Source: an uncultured SAR86 cluster bacterium
Lineage (GTDB): Bacteria; Pseudomonadota; Gammaproteobacteria; Magnimaribacterales; AG-339-G14
Assembly: GCA_902563105.1 (NCBI GenBank)
Contig: CACEVU010000001.1
Coordinates: 157,649 to 221,648 of the forward strand
DNA length: 64,000 bases
Direction: 5' to 3'
The stretch's first letter is position 1. Every line of letters starts with the position of its first letter. Below are positions 54,955 to 64,000 of this stretch, in pieces. Below the pieces are notes generated by a model. That model had not been told where the DNA came from, made no database searches, and was given only the letters and a program-made list of their open reading frames with translations. The position numbers and the translations under genes were made by a program.

Positions 54955-56070
54955 TTCACTAAATTTTCTAGAGCTAAATGTTTTCTTTAAATTGAAACTC
55001 AAAAAGCCCCAAAGAAAGAAAGCAGCTATAAAAAAATAAAAAGAAAGAGTTTCTGGCATATTGGTTATTTCCAATAATATCCCTGTTCCAGTTAAAAACA
55101 TGCTGATCAAAGCGATAATCAAAAGACTTTTTGTTTTTGAAAAGCCATGGTCTAGAAAAAAATGATGAATATGCTCTCTATCAGATCTAAAGAGTGAGGC
55201 TCCTTGTAAGAACCTTTTAAACATCACTCTAAGAGAGTTTAATAAAACTAGGCCGATAATCCATGGTGCAGTAATTGGATTTAGAGAGCCAAACTCTGCT
55301 GCACTCACCAATAGCCAAGCTATGGTATATCCAACTGCCATGGCGCCGTGATCGCCAATGAATACAATATTTCTATTCCCAAACAAACCTAAATTCATTA
55401 AGAGGTAAGGCAAGAAGGCAAGTAAAACTAAAATAAGAAATAAACCATTGCCGCCAATGAAAAAGAACAAACCAAAAAAGGCTAATAAAGACTGTATTGA
55501 AAAAAGACCATCCAATCCGTCTATCCAATTAAACGCGTTTGCAACCCCAACAATACAGAAAATTGTAAAAGCTGTACCAAAAAATGTATTCAACTTTATC
55601 TCTCCAAAACCTGCTAGGTTTCCTAAGGAAGTAAGACTTAAATCACTCACGCCAATAACTATTCCGGAACAAAGAATTAAGGTCATAAACCTAAACCACA
55701 CAGGTAATTCTAAAACGTCATCAAAAAAAGATACTGCCGCAACAATCAACCCTGTAAAACCAATCAATAATGCTGTCCTGATGTCTACAGTTAGCGAGGT
55801 GAACTTAAGCCTCTCTGTTTCAAAAAGCGTTTCTAAAATTTGAGAGTAACTAAAAAGTAAATAAACAAGAATTATGACTATGAAAGAAACTACCAGTGAA
55901 ATTCCACCAGAAATAGGAACTTGCTCTTTGTGTTTCTTCTTTATGCCATCTGGCTTATCAACAATATTAAGTCTTTTGAATAAAATTCTAAAAACAAAAT
56001 GAATAATAAGTGATGTAAAAAAGAAAAAAGAAAAAATTGCCAAATAAAATGGTTGAAAAATTTCAGGCAT
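54943..56070 (-). CDS. wecA: WecA/MraY-family undecaprenyl-phosphate sugar-1-phosphate transferase
   Basis: Initiates O-antigen or related polysaccharides by loading a HexNAc-1-phosphate on undecaprenyl phosphate. 375 residues with about eleven hydrophobic segments. Family motifs: FFDDVLELP, NAFNWIDGLDGL, VFIGDHGAMAVG and the His motif REHIHHFFLDHG. No other initiating transferase is found in the window, so it probably primes the polysaccharide encoded at 20550-36025, 19 kb away. Shares the minus strand with the class II aldolase upstream (17-nt gap). Confidence 0.9.
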   Translation of the reverse strand: MPEIFQPFYLAIFSFFFFTSLIIHFVFRILFKRLNIVDKPDGIKKKHKEQVPISGGISLVVSFIVIILVYLLFSYSQILETLFETERLKFTSLTVDIRTALLIGFTGLIVAAVSFFDDVLELPVWFRFMTLILCSGIVIGVSDLSLTSLGNLAGFGEIKLNTFFGTAFTIFCIVGVANAFNWIDGLDGLFSIQSLLAFFGLFFFIGGNGLFLILVLLAFLPYLLMNLGLFGNRNIVFIGDHGAMAVGYTIAWLLVSAAEFGSLNPITAPWIIGLVLLNSLRVMFKRFLQGASLFRSDREHIHHFFLDHGFSKTKSLLIIALISMFLTGTGILLEITNMPETLSFYFFIAAFFLWGFLSFNLKKTFSSRKFSELGK

Positions 56071-56087
56071 TTTAAAAATTCTTGTAT

Positions 56088-56909
56088 CTAGTTCAAAAAA
56101 CTATCGTCTTTTTCAAGCATCAAATCATAAAGGGGTTGGAAACTAGCCCACATCGCCATCTCAGTACCAACTTGAGTCTTAGTTAATTTAGCAACATCGT
56201 CGGAAATTCTTTCCATTTGCCCGGCAGCTTCTGCAAGAAGTTGAGATTGACAGCATCTATCCATAGATAAAAAAGCCCATAAAGCAGCATCAACTGATTC
56301 TCCTGTGGTGAGAAGTCCATGATTTTTAAGTATTGCAGCCCTTTTATCTCCTAAAGCTTCAGCAATTCTATCTCCTTCATCAGTTTCTAAAACGACCCCT
56401 GTGTAATCATCAAATAAAACATGGTCATCATAAAAGGCACAAGAATCTTGAGTAATTGGTTCTAGAAGTCTACCTAATGTTGAGAATGATTTACCATACA
56501 TAGAATGCGAATGAGCTGCAGCATTTACGTCTGACCTCGCTTCATGAAGTCTAGAATGAATTGCAAAGGCAGCAGTGTTTAGCATTTTATCTTCCCCTTG
56601 AACTATATTTCCTTCGCGATCAACTAAAATTAAGTCTGAGATACAGATTTGTCCAAAGTGCATACCAAACGGATTAACCCAAAAATAATGTGGATATTCT
56701 GGATCTCTTAATGTGATGTGACCCGCGATTCCCTCATCGTAACCAAAATGAGAAAACATTCTAAAACCCGCAGCAAGTCTTTCTAGTTGATGTCTTCTAA
56801 TTTCTTCAATAGTTTTACACTCGACAGGAACAATCGATCCCTTTGTTTTGTGTGGAAGTTTTCCCAAAGAAGTATCTATTGGCAACTTTATTTCTTTATC
56901 TTCTGACAT
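56088..56909 (-). CDS. Class II aldolase/adducin-family protein
   Basis: 273 residues. Zinc-binding His motif AAHSHSMYGKSFSTLGRLLEP and C-terminal KNHGLLTTGESVDAALWAFLSMDRCCQ, as in fuculose-1-phosphate aldolase-like and adducin head proteins. GHITLRDPEYPHYFWVNPFGMHFGQI precedes them. A GGAG ribosome site lies upstream of ATG 56909. Substrate unknown. Divergent from fumC. Confidence 0.85.
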   Translation of the reverse strand: MSEDKEIKLPIDTSLGKLPHKTKGSIVPVECKTIEEIRRHQLERLAAGFRMFSHFGYDEGIAGHITLRDPEYPHYFWVNPFGMHFGQICISDLILVDREGNIVQGEDKMLNTAAFAIHSRLHEARSDVNAAAHSHSMYGKSFSTLGRLLEPITQDSCAFYDDHVLFDDYTGVVLETDEGDRIAEALGDKRAAILKNHGLLTTGESVDAALWAFLSMDRCCQSQLLAEAAGQMERISDDVAKLTKTQVGTEMAMWASFQPLYDLMLEKDDSFLN

Positions 56910-56971
56910 TTCATCATCTCCAAAAAATTGTTCAATATTTTAACTTAATATTTTGTACAATTTAAACTCAT

Positions 56972-56977
56972 TATAAT
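56972..56977 (+). promoter_or_regulatory. -10 box of fumC
   Basis: Exact TATAAT at 56972-56977, ending 10 nt before the fumC ATG; leader of only a few bases predicted. No clear -35 and no Shine-Dalgarno sequence. Confidence 0.45.
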
Positions 56978-56987
56978 AATTAAAATT

Positions 56988-58397
56988 ATGCCCAAAAGAA
57001 AAAAAGGTTTTAGGATTGAAAAAGACAGTCTTGGTGAAGTTTACGTGCCCAACTCCGCTTTATACGGAGCACAAACTCAGCGTGCAATAGATAATTTTCC
57101 TATTAGTGGGATAAAAATGGACTTTCCATTCACCAATTCTTTTATTTGTGCATTGGGCTTAATAAAAGATGCTGCCGCAAGATCAAATAAATCACTAGGC
57201 CTTCTTTCAACAAAGAAAGCAAATTCAATCTCCAGGTCAGCAAGAGAAGTTTGGCAAAATAAGCATAATGAACAATTTCCTATCGATGTCTTTCAAACAG
57301 GTTCTGGAACAAGTTCAAATATGAATGTCAATGAGGTGATTGCAAACTTATCGTCAAAGAGATCAAACATAGATATTGATCCTAATGATGATGTGAATAT
57401 GAGCCAAAGCAGTAATGATGTTATTCCAACTGCCATAAAAGTTAGTGCGCATATCGATTTAACAAAAAAACTTTTTCCAGCTTTAAATATTCTAATTAAA
57501 ACGATTGAAGAAAAAGCAGATTCGTTAAAAGATATTGTGAAAACAGGCCGAACACATTTAATGGATGCAATGCCTTTAGAATTTCAGCAGGAATTATCTG
57601 CTTGGGTAAGTCAACTTAAAAATTCAAAGAAATCTTTCCATTTTCTTGAAAAGAGAATATTGGAAATGCCACTTGGTGGAACTGCGGTAGGCACAGGAAT
57701 AAACGCTCATCCTAGATTTGCTAAATCATTTGCTAAGGAATTAAGCTCATTAAGCGGAGGAAAATTCAAATATATTCCAAGTGAAGACTTTTTTCATGAG
57801 CTAAGCGCACAAGATACCGCAGTTCAGGTTTCTGGAGAATTAAAAAACCTTGCAATTATTTTGCTGAAAATTTCAAATGATCTTCGTTGGATGAATAGTG
57901 GCCCATTGGTAGGATTATCTGAAATCGAGCTAGAAGCGCTTCAACCTGGAAGTAGTATCATGCCTGGCAAAGTGAATCCCGTGATCCCAGAGGCAGTTGC
58001 TATGGCTTCAGCAGACGTAATAGGGAATGATGTTTCAATAAGTATAGGAGCTCAATCAGGAAATTTTCAACTCAATGTGATGTTACCTGTCATTGCCTAC
58101 AATCTTTTGAAAAGTATAAACATATTGAGTGGCAGCATGAATGTCTTGGCCAGCAAAGCGATCAAATCTTTTAAAGTAAATAAAAATTCTATTCAAGAAT
58201 CTTTAGATAGAAATCCCATTTTGGTCACTGCTTTGAATCCAATTATCGGATATGCGAAGGCCGCAGCAATTGCAAAGAGAGCATATAAAGAAAATAGAGC
58301 CATAATTGATGTTGCTTTGGAAGAAACAGACTTACCAAAAAGTAAGCTCCAAAAGCTCCTTAATCCGGTCAAATTAACCAAGGGAGGAATCAGTTAA
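56988..58397 (+). CDS. fumC: Class II fumarate hydratase
   Basis: Fumarate to malate in the TCA cycle, iron-independent. 469 residues. FRIEKDSLGEVYVPNSALYGAQTQRA at the start, TGSGTSSNMNVNEV, SSNDVIPTA, GRTHLMDAMP and the signature GSSIMPGKVNPVIPEA with the catalytic loop. One-base overlap with the phhB-like gene. Confidence 0.95.
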   Translation: MPKRKKGFRIEKDSLGEVYVPNSALYGAQTQRAIDNFPISGIKMDFPFTNSFICALGLIKDAAARSNKSLGLLSTKKANSISRSAREVWQNKHNEQFPIDVFQTGSGTSSNMNVNEVIANLSSKRSNIDIDPNDDVNMSQSSNDVIPTAIKVSAHIDLTKKLFPALNILIKTIEEKADSLKDIVKTGRTHLMDAMPLEFQQELSAWVSQLKNSKKSFHFLEKRILEMPLGGTAVGTGINAHPRFAKSFAKELSSLSGGKFKYIPSEDFFHELSAQDTAVQVSGELKNLAIILLKISNDLRWMNSGPLVGLSEIELEALQPGSSIMPGKVNPVIPEAVAMASADVIGNDVSISIGAQSGNFQLNVMLPVIAYNLLKSINILSGSMNVLASKAIKSFKVNKNSIQESLDRNPILVTALNPIIGYAKAAAIAKRAYKENRAIIDVALEETDLPKSKLQKLLNPVKLTKGGIS

Positions 58398-58727
58398 TGG
58401 ATAAACTAGTTGAGGAAAAATGCGAGGCTTGTAAGGCAGATGCTCCATTAGTATCTGCAGAAGAAAAAAAAATATTATTGCCTCAAATTCCTAGTTGGGC
58501 CGTTGTTAACGTGAATGGTATTGAACAACTCACTTGTTCATTTGCCTTTAAAGATTATTTGTCTGGTTTGGATTTTCTCAAAAAAATTGCTTTCCTTGCA
58601 GAAGATGAAGACCATCACCCTGAGATAATTTTAGAATGGGGAAAAGTTACTGTTTCTTGGTGGTCTCACAAAATTAAAGGACTCCACAAAAATGATTTCA
58701 TTGCTGCCGCTAAAACAGATTCTTTGT

Positions 58728-58738
<11 letters not shown>
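58397..58738 (+). CDS. phhB: Pterin-4a-carbinolamine dehydratase
   Basis: 113 residues. EEKKILLPQIPSWAVV near the start and the family signature EDEDHHPEIILEWGKVTVSWWSHKIKGLHKNDFIAA, with the catalytic His-His pair. Recycles tetrahydrobiopterin-type cofactor for phenylalanine hydroxylase, but no phhA is in the window. Some members act in molybdopterin metabolism. 11-nt convergent overlap with the MFS gene. Confidence 0.92.
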
Positions 58739-61464
<2,726 letters not shown>

Positions 61465-61466
61465 CC

Positions 61467-63020
61467 GTGAAACAAGCTATTGATTCAGAAAAAATATTAA
61501 TTCTGGATTTCGGCTCACAATACACCCAATTGATCGCAAGGCGGATTAGAGAACAAGGAGTTTATTCAGAAATTCTTTCTTGTAATACCTCTTATAAAAA
61601 TATTCTTAAAGCTAATCCAAAGGGAATTATTATTTCTGGCGGTCCAGAGTCAGTGAATGCGAAAAGTACCTTACAAGTTGATTCTAAAATTTTAGATAGT
61701 GACATTCCTATTTTAGGAATTTGTTACGGCATGCAGCTGATGGCAAAACACTTCAAAGGATCTGTGAATACATCAAAGAAAAGAGAATTTGGCCATGCTG
61801 AAATTAAATTAATTAAGAGTAAGTTACTTCAGGGTGTCAAAACATCAAAACTCAATGTTTGGATGAGCCATGGCGATAAAGTCATTAAGTTGCCTAAAGG
61901 TTTTAAAAAAATTTCTTCCTCTAAAAATAGCCCAATCGCAGCTTTTGAAAATAATTCAATTAAAAAATATGGATTACAGTTTCATCCAGAGGTAACACAT
62001 ACCGAAAAGGGCGCTCAAATTTTAAAAACTTTTGTCAGAGAAATATGTAGCTGTCAGACGAAATGGAGATCAAAAAATATAGTCGATAAACTTCTTTATG
62101 ATATAAGAAAACAGGTAGGCAAGAAAAAAGTATTACTGGGTATTTCTGGCGGAGTTGATTCTTCTGTGGTTGCTGCGCTTTTATCGAAGGCAATAGGGAA
62201 GCAATTGGAATGTATTTTTGTGGATAATGGTTTGTTACGAAAAAACGAAGCCAAACAAGTTCTTAGAGATTTAAAAAAAGCTTTAAAAATCAGAATCCAT
62301 TTTTCTGATTCTGAAAATTTTTTTCTTAAAAATTTAAAAGGTAAAGAAGACCCTGAAGAAAAGAGAAAAGTAATAGGAAAAAATTTTATAGATGTTTTTT
62401 TGAAGGAAGCAAAAAAAATTAAGGACGTTTCCTTCCTAGCGCAAGGCACTATCTATCCTGATGTAATTGAATCTTCTGGCATCAAAGGTGGTAAGGCGCA
62501 CGTCATTAAATCTCATCACAATGTTGGCGGCTTACCATCATATTTAAATTTACCCTTGATAGAGCCTCTAAATTCTTTATTTAAAGACGAAGTAAGAAAA
62601 ATAGGTCTTTCACTGGGCTTACCGAAGCCTTTGATCGGTAGGCATCCTTTTCCAGGTCCTGGTTTAGCAGTAAGAACAATCGGAGAGATTACAAAAGAAA
62701 AATTAGACATCTTAAGGGAAGCAGATCATATCTTTTTAGAAGAGCTTAAAGCAGCAAATCTTTATGATAAGGTCAGTCAAGCATTTGCCGTGTTTTTGCC
62801 AATCAAAAGCGTCGGTGTAGTGGGGGATGCTAGGCGCTATGAATATGTGATTGCTCTCAGAGCTGCAGAAACTATTGATTTCATGACCGCAAAAGCCTCA
62901 CAACTTAACCATAATTTATTGAATAAAGTTTCAGATAGGATAATTAATGAAATTCCTAAGGTTTCAAGAGTTGTTTACGATATTTCCAGTAAACCACCAG
63001 CTACTATTGAGTGGGAATAA
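61467..63020 (+). CDS. guaA: GMP synthase (glutamine-hydrolysing)
   Basis: XMP to GMP. 517 residues. N-terminal glutamine amidotransferase with catalytic Cys in LGICYGMQLMAKHF and LQFHPEVTHTEKG. ATP pyrophosphatase domain with the P-loop LLGISGGVDSSVVAALL. Dimerisation domain ending YDISSKPPATIEWE. Start is GTG 61467. The last 14 nt of the gene (63007-63020) recur at 63782-63795, marking the 3' end as an integration site. Confidence 0.97.
   Translation: MKQAIDSEKILILDFGSQYTQLIARRIREQGVYSEILSCNTSYKNILKANPKGIIISGGPESVNAKSTLQVDSKILDSDIPILGICYGMQLMAKHFKGSVNTSKKREFGHAEIKLIKSKLLQGVKTSKLNVWMSHGDKVIKLPKGFKKISSSKNSPIAAFENNSIKKYGLQFHPEVTHTEKGAQILKTFVREICSCQTKWRSKNIVDKLLYDIRKQVGKKKVLLGISGGVDSSVVAALLSKAIGKQLECIFVDNGLLRKNEAKQVLRDLKKALKIRIHFSDSENFFLKNLKGKEDPEEKRKVIGKNFIDVFLKEAKKIKDVSFLAQGTIYPDVIESSGIKGGKAHVIKSHHNVGGLPSYLNLPLIEPLNSLFKDEVRKIGLSLGLPKPLIGRHPFPGPGLAVRTIGEITKEKLDILREADHIFLEELKAANLYDKVSQAFAVFLPIKSVGVVGDARRYEYVIALRAAETIDFMTAKASQLNHNLLNKVSDRIINEIPKVSRVVYDISSKPPATIEWE
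63007..63020 (+). repeat. Left copy of 14-bp direct repeat (att-like core, left end)
   Basis: TTGAGTGGGAATAA, forming the final codons and stop of guaA. The identical sequence lies at 63782-63795 in the same orientation, with one mismatch if extended to 17 bp. The arrangement is that of attL/attR around an inserted segment of about 775 bp. Confidence 0.7.
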
Positions 63021-63045
63021 TTGAGAGTTCAAACAAGTCAATAAA

Positions 63046-63059
63046 ATAAGGGTTTCAGA
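63046..63059 (+). repeat. 14-bp direct repeat B, left copy
   Basis: ATAAGGGTTTCAGA; identical copy at 63757-63770, same orientation. Confidence 0.8.
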
Positions 63060-63121
63060 ACGATTAGTCTTTGACACAATGTGACACAATTGCCTTATAT
63101 AAGCGTTTCAAGGCAATAAAA

Positions 63122-63137
63122 ACACAGATTTGACACA
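63122..63137 (+). repeat. 16-bp direct repeat C, left copy
   Basis: ACACAGATTTGACACA; identical copy at 63720-63735, same orientation. A degenerate relative (GTGAGTCAGATTTGAGTCA) lies at about 63662-63680. Confidence 0.8.
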
Positions 63138-63233
63138 ATTTCATAACAATTGATTGTCACAAGTTGATGACATAAAGAATAATAATGATTGATTTAATAA
63201 TTGAGAGTCGTCTACATATGACATAATAAATTT

Positions 63234-63632
63234 ATGAAAAAAATTTTTTTTTTAATATTCTTTTTTAGTCTTTCATACAGCGCACAAACGACTTTAAAAG
63301 ATTATGCTGAAATTCGTTTTGATTTTGATTTTAATAAGATGGATAAATCCTCTTTCACTTACATTATGAAGAAATGTCATGCAATAGGAGGATTAACTGA
63401 ACAAATAGGAATGAGAGACGGCAAAGATATAAAATTACTATATGGAGGTTTGATGCTTGATACTTATGAGAAAACACATCCGACTCTTTCGAAAGATGAG
63501 CATTTTGAATTAATGCATATGGAAACAAAACCTCTCTATATAGAGTATCTTAATTACTACAATAAAAACAAAGAAACTCCCGATTTAATAACAAGCGACT
63601 ATGCATTTTGCGTAATGCTTAGTGAAATGTAG
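63234..63632 (+). CDS. Small exported protein of unknown function
   Basis: 132 residues. Typical signal peptide (MKKIFFLIFFFSLSYSA) with a probable cleavage after Ala17. The mature part is about 115 residues, acidic/basic mixed, with two cysteines (in MKKCHAIGG and DYAFCVML) that could form a disulfide. I recognise no family. It is the only gene between the repeat copies flanking the guaA-attached segment. Confidence 0.6.
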   Translation: MKKIFFLIFFFSLSYSAQTTLKDYAEIRFDFDFNKMDKSSFTYIMKKCHAIGGLTEQIGMRDGKDIKLLYGGLMLDTYEKTHPTLSKDEHFELMHMETKPLYIEYLNYYNKNKETPDLITSDYAFCVMLSEM

Positions 63633-63719
63633 AAGAATCTAAAAAAATTACTTAAGACACTGTGAGTCAGATTTGAGTCAAATATCTTAGGAAAATGAAA
63701 ACTCTACCATTGACCAGTG

Positions 63720-63735
63720 ACACAGATTTGACACA
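63720..63735 (+). repeat. 16-bp direct repeat C, right copy
   Basis: ACACAGATTTGACACA, identical to 63122-63137. Confidence 0.8.
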
Positions 63736-63756
63736 GTATTTTTTAACCCAATGTTT

Positions 63757-63770
63757 ATAAGGGTTTCAGA
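63757..63770 (+). repeat. 14-bp direct repeat B, right copy
   Basis: ATAAGGGTTTCAGA, identical to 63046-63059. Confidence 0.8.
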
Positions 63771-63781
63771 TAGTTCAACTT

Positions 63782-63795
63782 TTGAGTGGGAATAA
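63782..63795 (+). repeat. Right copy of the guaA 3'-end repeat (att-like core, right end)
   Basis: TTGAGTGGGAATAA, identical to the last 14 nt of guaA. It lies outside any gene here, as expected for a duplicated core at the far end of an inserted segment. Confidence 0.7.
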
Positions 63796-63923
63796 AGATT
63801 TGCTCTGAAAACCTTATTAACACTGGTTTTTAGAACTTCAAATAAATAAACTTAATCTTACTAAATAATCCATAAAACTTTCAAAGATTTACATTTATTT
63901 ATATATTAGGTCTAATAATATTG

Positions 63924-64000
63924 ATGTCAAAAGAGATTTTTATTACCGGAGCTACTGGATTTCTTGGGAGCAATCTTGTAAAAAAATTTTTATCTAATAA
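63924..64000 (+). CDS. NAD(P)-binding epimerase/reductase-type protein, N-terminus only
   Basis: Only 25 codons lie in the window, from ATG 63924. They encode a Rossmann start, EIFITGATGFLGSNLVKKF, typical of the extended short-chain dehydrogenase or NAD-dependent epimerase group. The function cannot be narrowed from this fragment; the frame is open at the right edge. Confidence 0.7.
   Translation, partial: MSKEIFITGATGFLGSNLVKKFLSN

Larger units (their letters stand above)
63021..63233 (+). other. 213-nt intergenic region with iterated TGACACA motifs
   Basis: Holds TTGACACAATGTGACACAATT (63071-63091, two motif copies), TTTGACACAATT (63129-63140), an inverted repeat ATTGCCTT/AAGGCAAT (63089-63096 and 63110-63117) and a copy of the ATAAGGGTTTCAGA repeat at 63046-63059. 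No gene seen. The motif copies could be recombinase arm-binding sites. Confidence 0.5.
63633..63923 (+). other. 291-nt intergenic region with the right-hand repeat copies
   Basis: Contains, in order, a degenerate motif near 63662-63680, repeat C (63720-63735), repeat B (63757-63770) and the guaA-type core (63782-63795). The stretch 63796-63923 shows no gene or clear terminator. Confidence 0.6.

Noticed and set aside
55448..55843. A 131-codon plus-strand frame opposite the wecA-like gene
   Set aside because: Lies fully within a clear WecA-family gene; composition is that of antisense membrane-protein codons.
63061..63160. The TGACACA repeats as a CRISPR array
   Set aside because: Repeat units are 7-16 nt with irregular spacing, with no unique spacers of constant length and no cas genes.

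Overview
The window looks like a chromosomal segment of a very AT-rich, tightly packed marine-type gammaproteobacterium. I base this on three things. The gene order gyrA-serC-pheA-hisC-tyrA-aroA-cmk-rpsA-ihfB-lapA-pyrF and thrS-infC-rpmI-rplT-pheS-pheT-ihfA-merR-tRNA-Pro is gammaproteobacterial. Base composition is low in G+C (about one third by eye, not computed). Gaps are minimal, with many 1-30 nt gene overlaps and convergent 3' overlaps. The mix of photolyase, proton-translocating transhydrogenase, acyl-CoA dehydrogenase, thiolase and gamma-glutamyltransferase fits a SAR86-like surface-ocean heterotroph, but that name is an inference.

Layout. 1-6200: ubiG (cut by the left edge) diverges from pntAA-pntAB-pntB, then gyrA. 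6208-15530: aromatic amino-acid genes (serC, pheA, hisC, tyrA, aroA), then cmk, rpsA, ihfB, lapA, pyrF and a cupin. 15496-20545: ggt, uvrC, pgsA, tRNA-Cys, galU, tRNA-Leu. 20550-36025: a surface-polysaccharide locus with a Wzz-like regulator, nucleotide-sugar enzymes (CDP-glucose, UDP-glucuronate, UDP-xylose-type, GDP-mannose), an unusual PLP/PMP dehydratase-like enzyme, Wzy- and Wzx-like membrane proteins, glycosyltransferases and a methyltransferase. 36050-41156: rnd, a small membrane protein, a phosphoesterase, a thiolase/DUF35 pair, a DjlA-like co-chaperone, DoxX and pdxH. 41204-47958: translation genes and tRNA-Pro. 48027-58738: accessory metabolism (saccharopine dehydrogenase-like protein, photolyase, thioesterase, acyl-CoA dehydrogenase, esterase lipoprotein, DsbA-like isomerase, a WecA-like initiating transferase, class II aldolase, fumC, phhB). 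58728-63020: MFS transporter, guaB, guaA. 63021-63923: a small repeat-bounded segment attached to the 3' end of guaA. 63924-64000: the start of an epimerase-type gene.

How the genes work together. The polysaccharide locus has supply, assembly, export and length-control functions but no initiating phosphoglycosyltransferase; the WecA-like gene at 54943-56070 could supply that step. galU feeds UDP-glucose to the UDP-glucose dehydrogenase and then the UXS-like decarboxylase. tRNA genes sit flush between protein genes, so tRNA processing probably cuts the pgsA-galU-wzz transcript.

Most notable observations: (1) an RfbH/ColD-like enzyme with His in place of the PLP lysine and without the RfbH Fe-S cysteines; (2) a PheT lacking the EMAP/OB tRNA-binding insert; (3) a roughly 0.8 kb repeat-bounded segment at the guaA 3' end that looks like a non-autonomous integrated cassette; (4) a galU stop codon whose last base is also the first base of tRNA-Leu; (5) several genes whose -10 box lies only 6-10 nt from the start codon, suggesting leaderless mRNAs. 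No rRNA, CRISPR array, insertion sequence or transposase was seen. No gene-free stretch exceeds 300 bases; the largest are 63633-63923, 27248-27508, 63021-63233 and 49206-49413.
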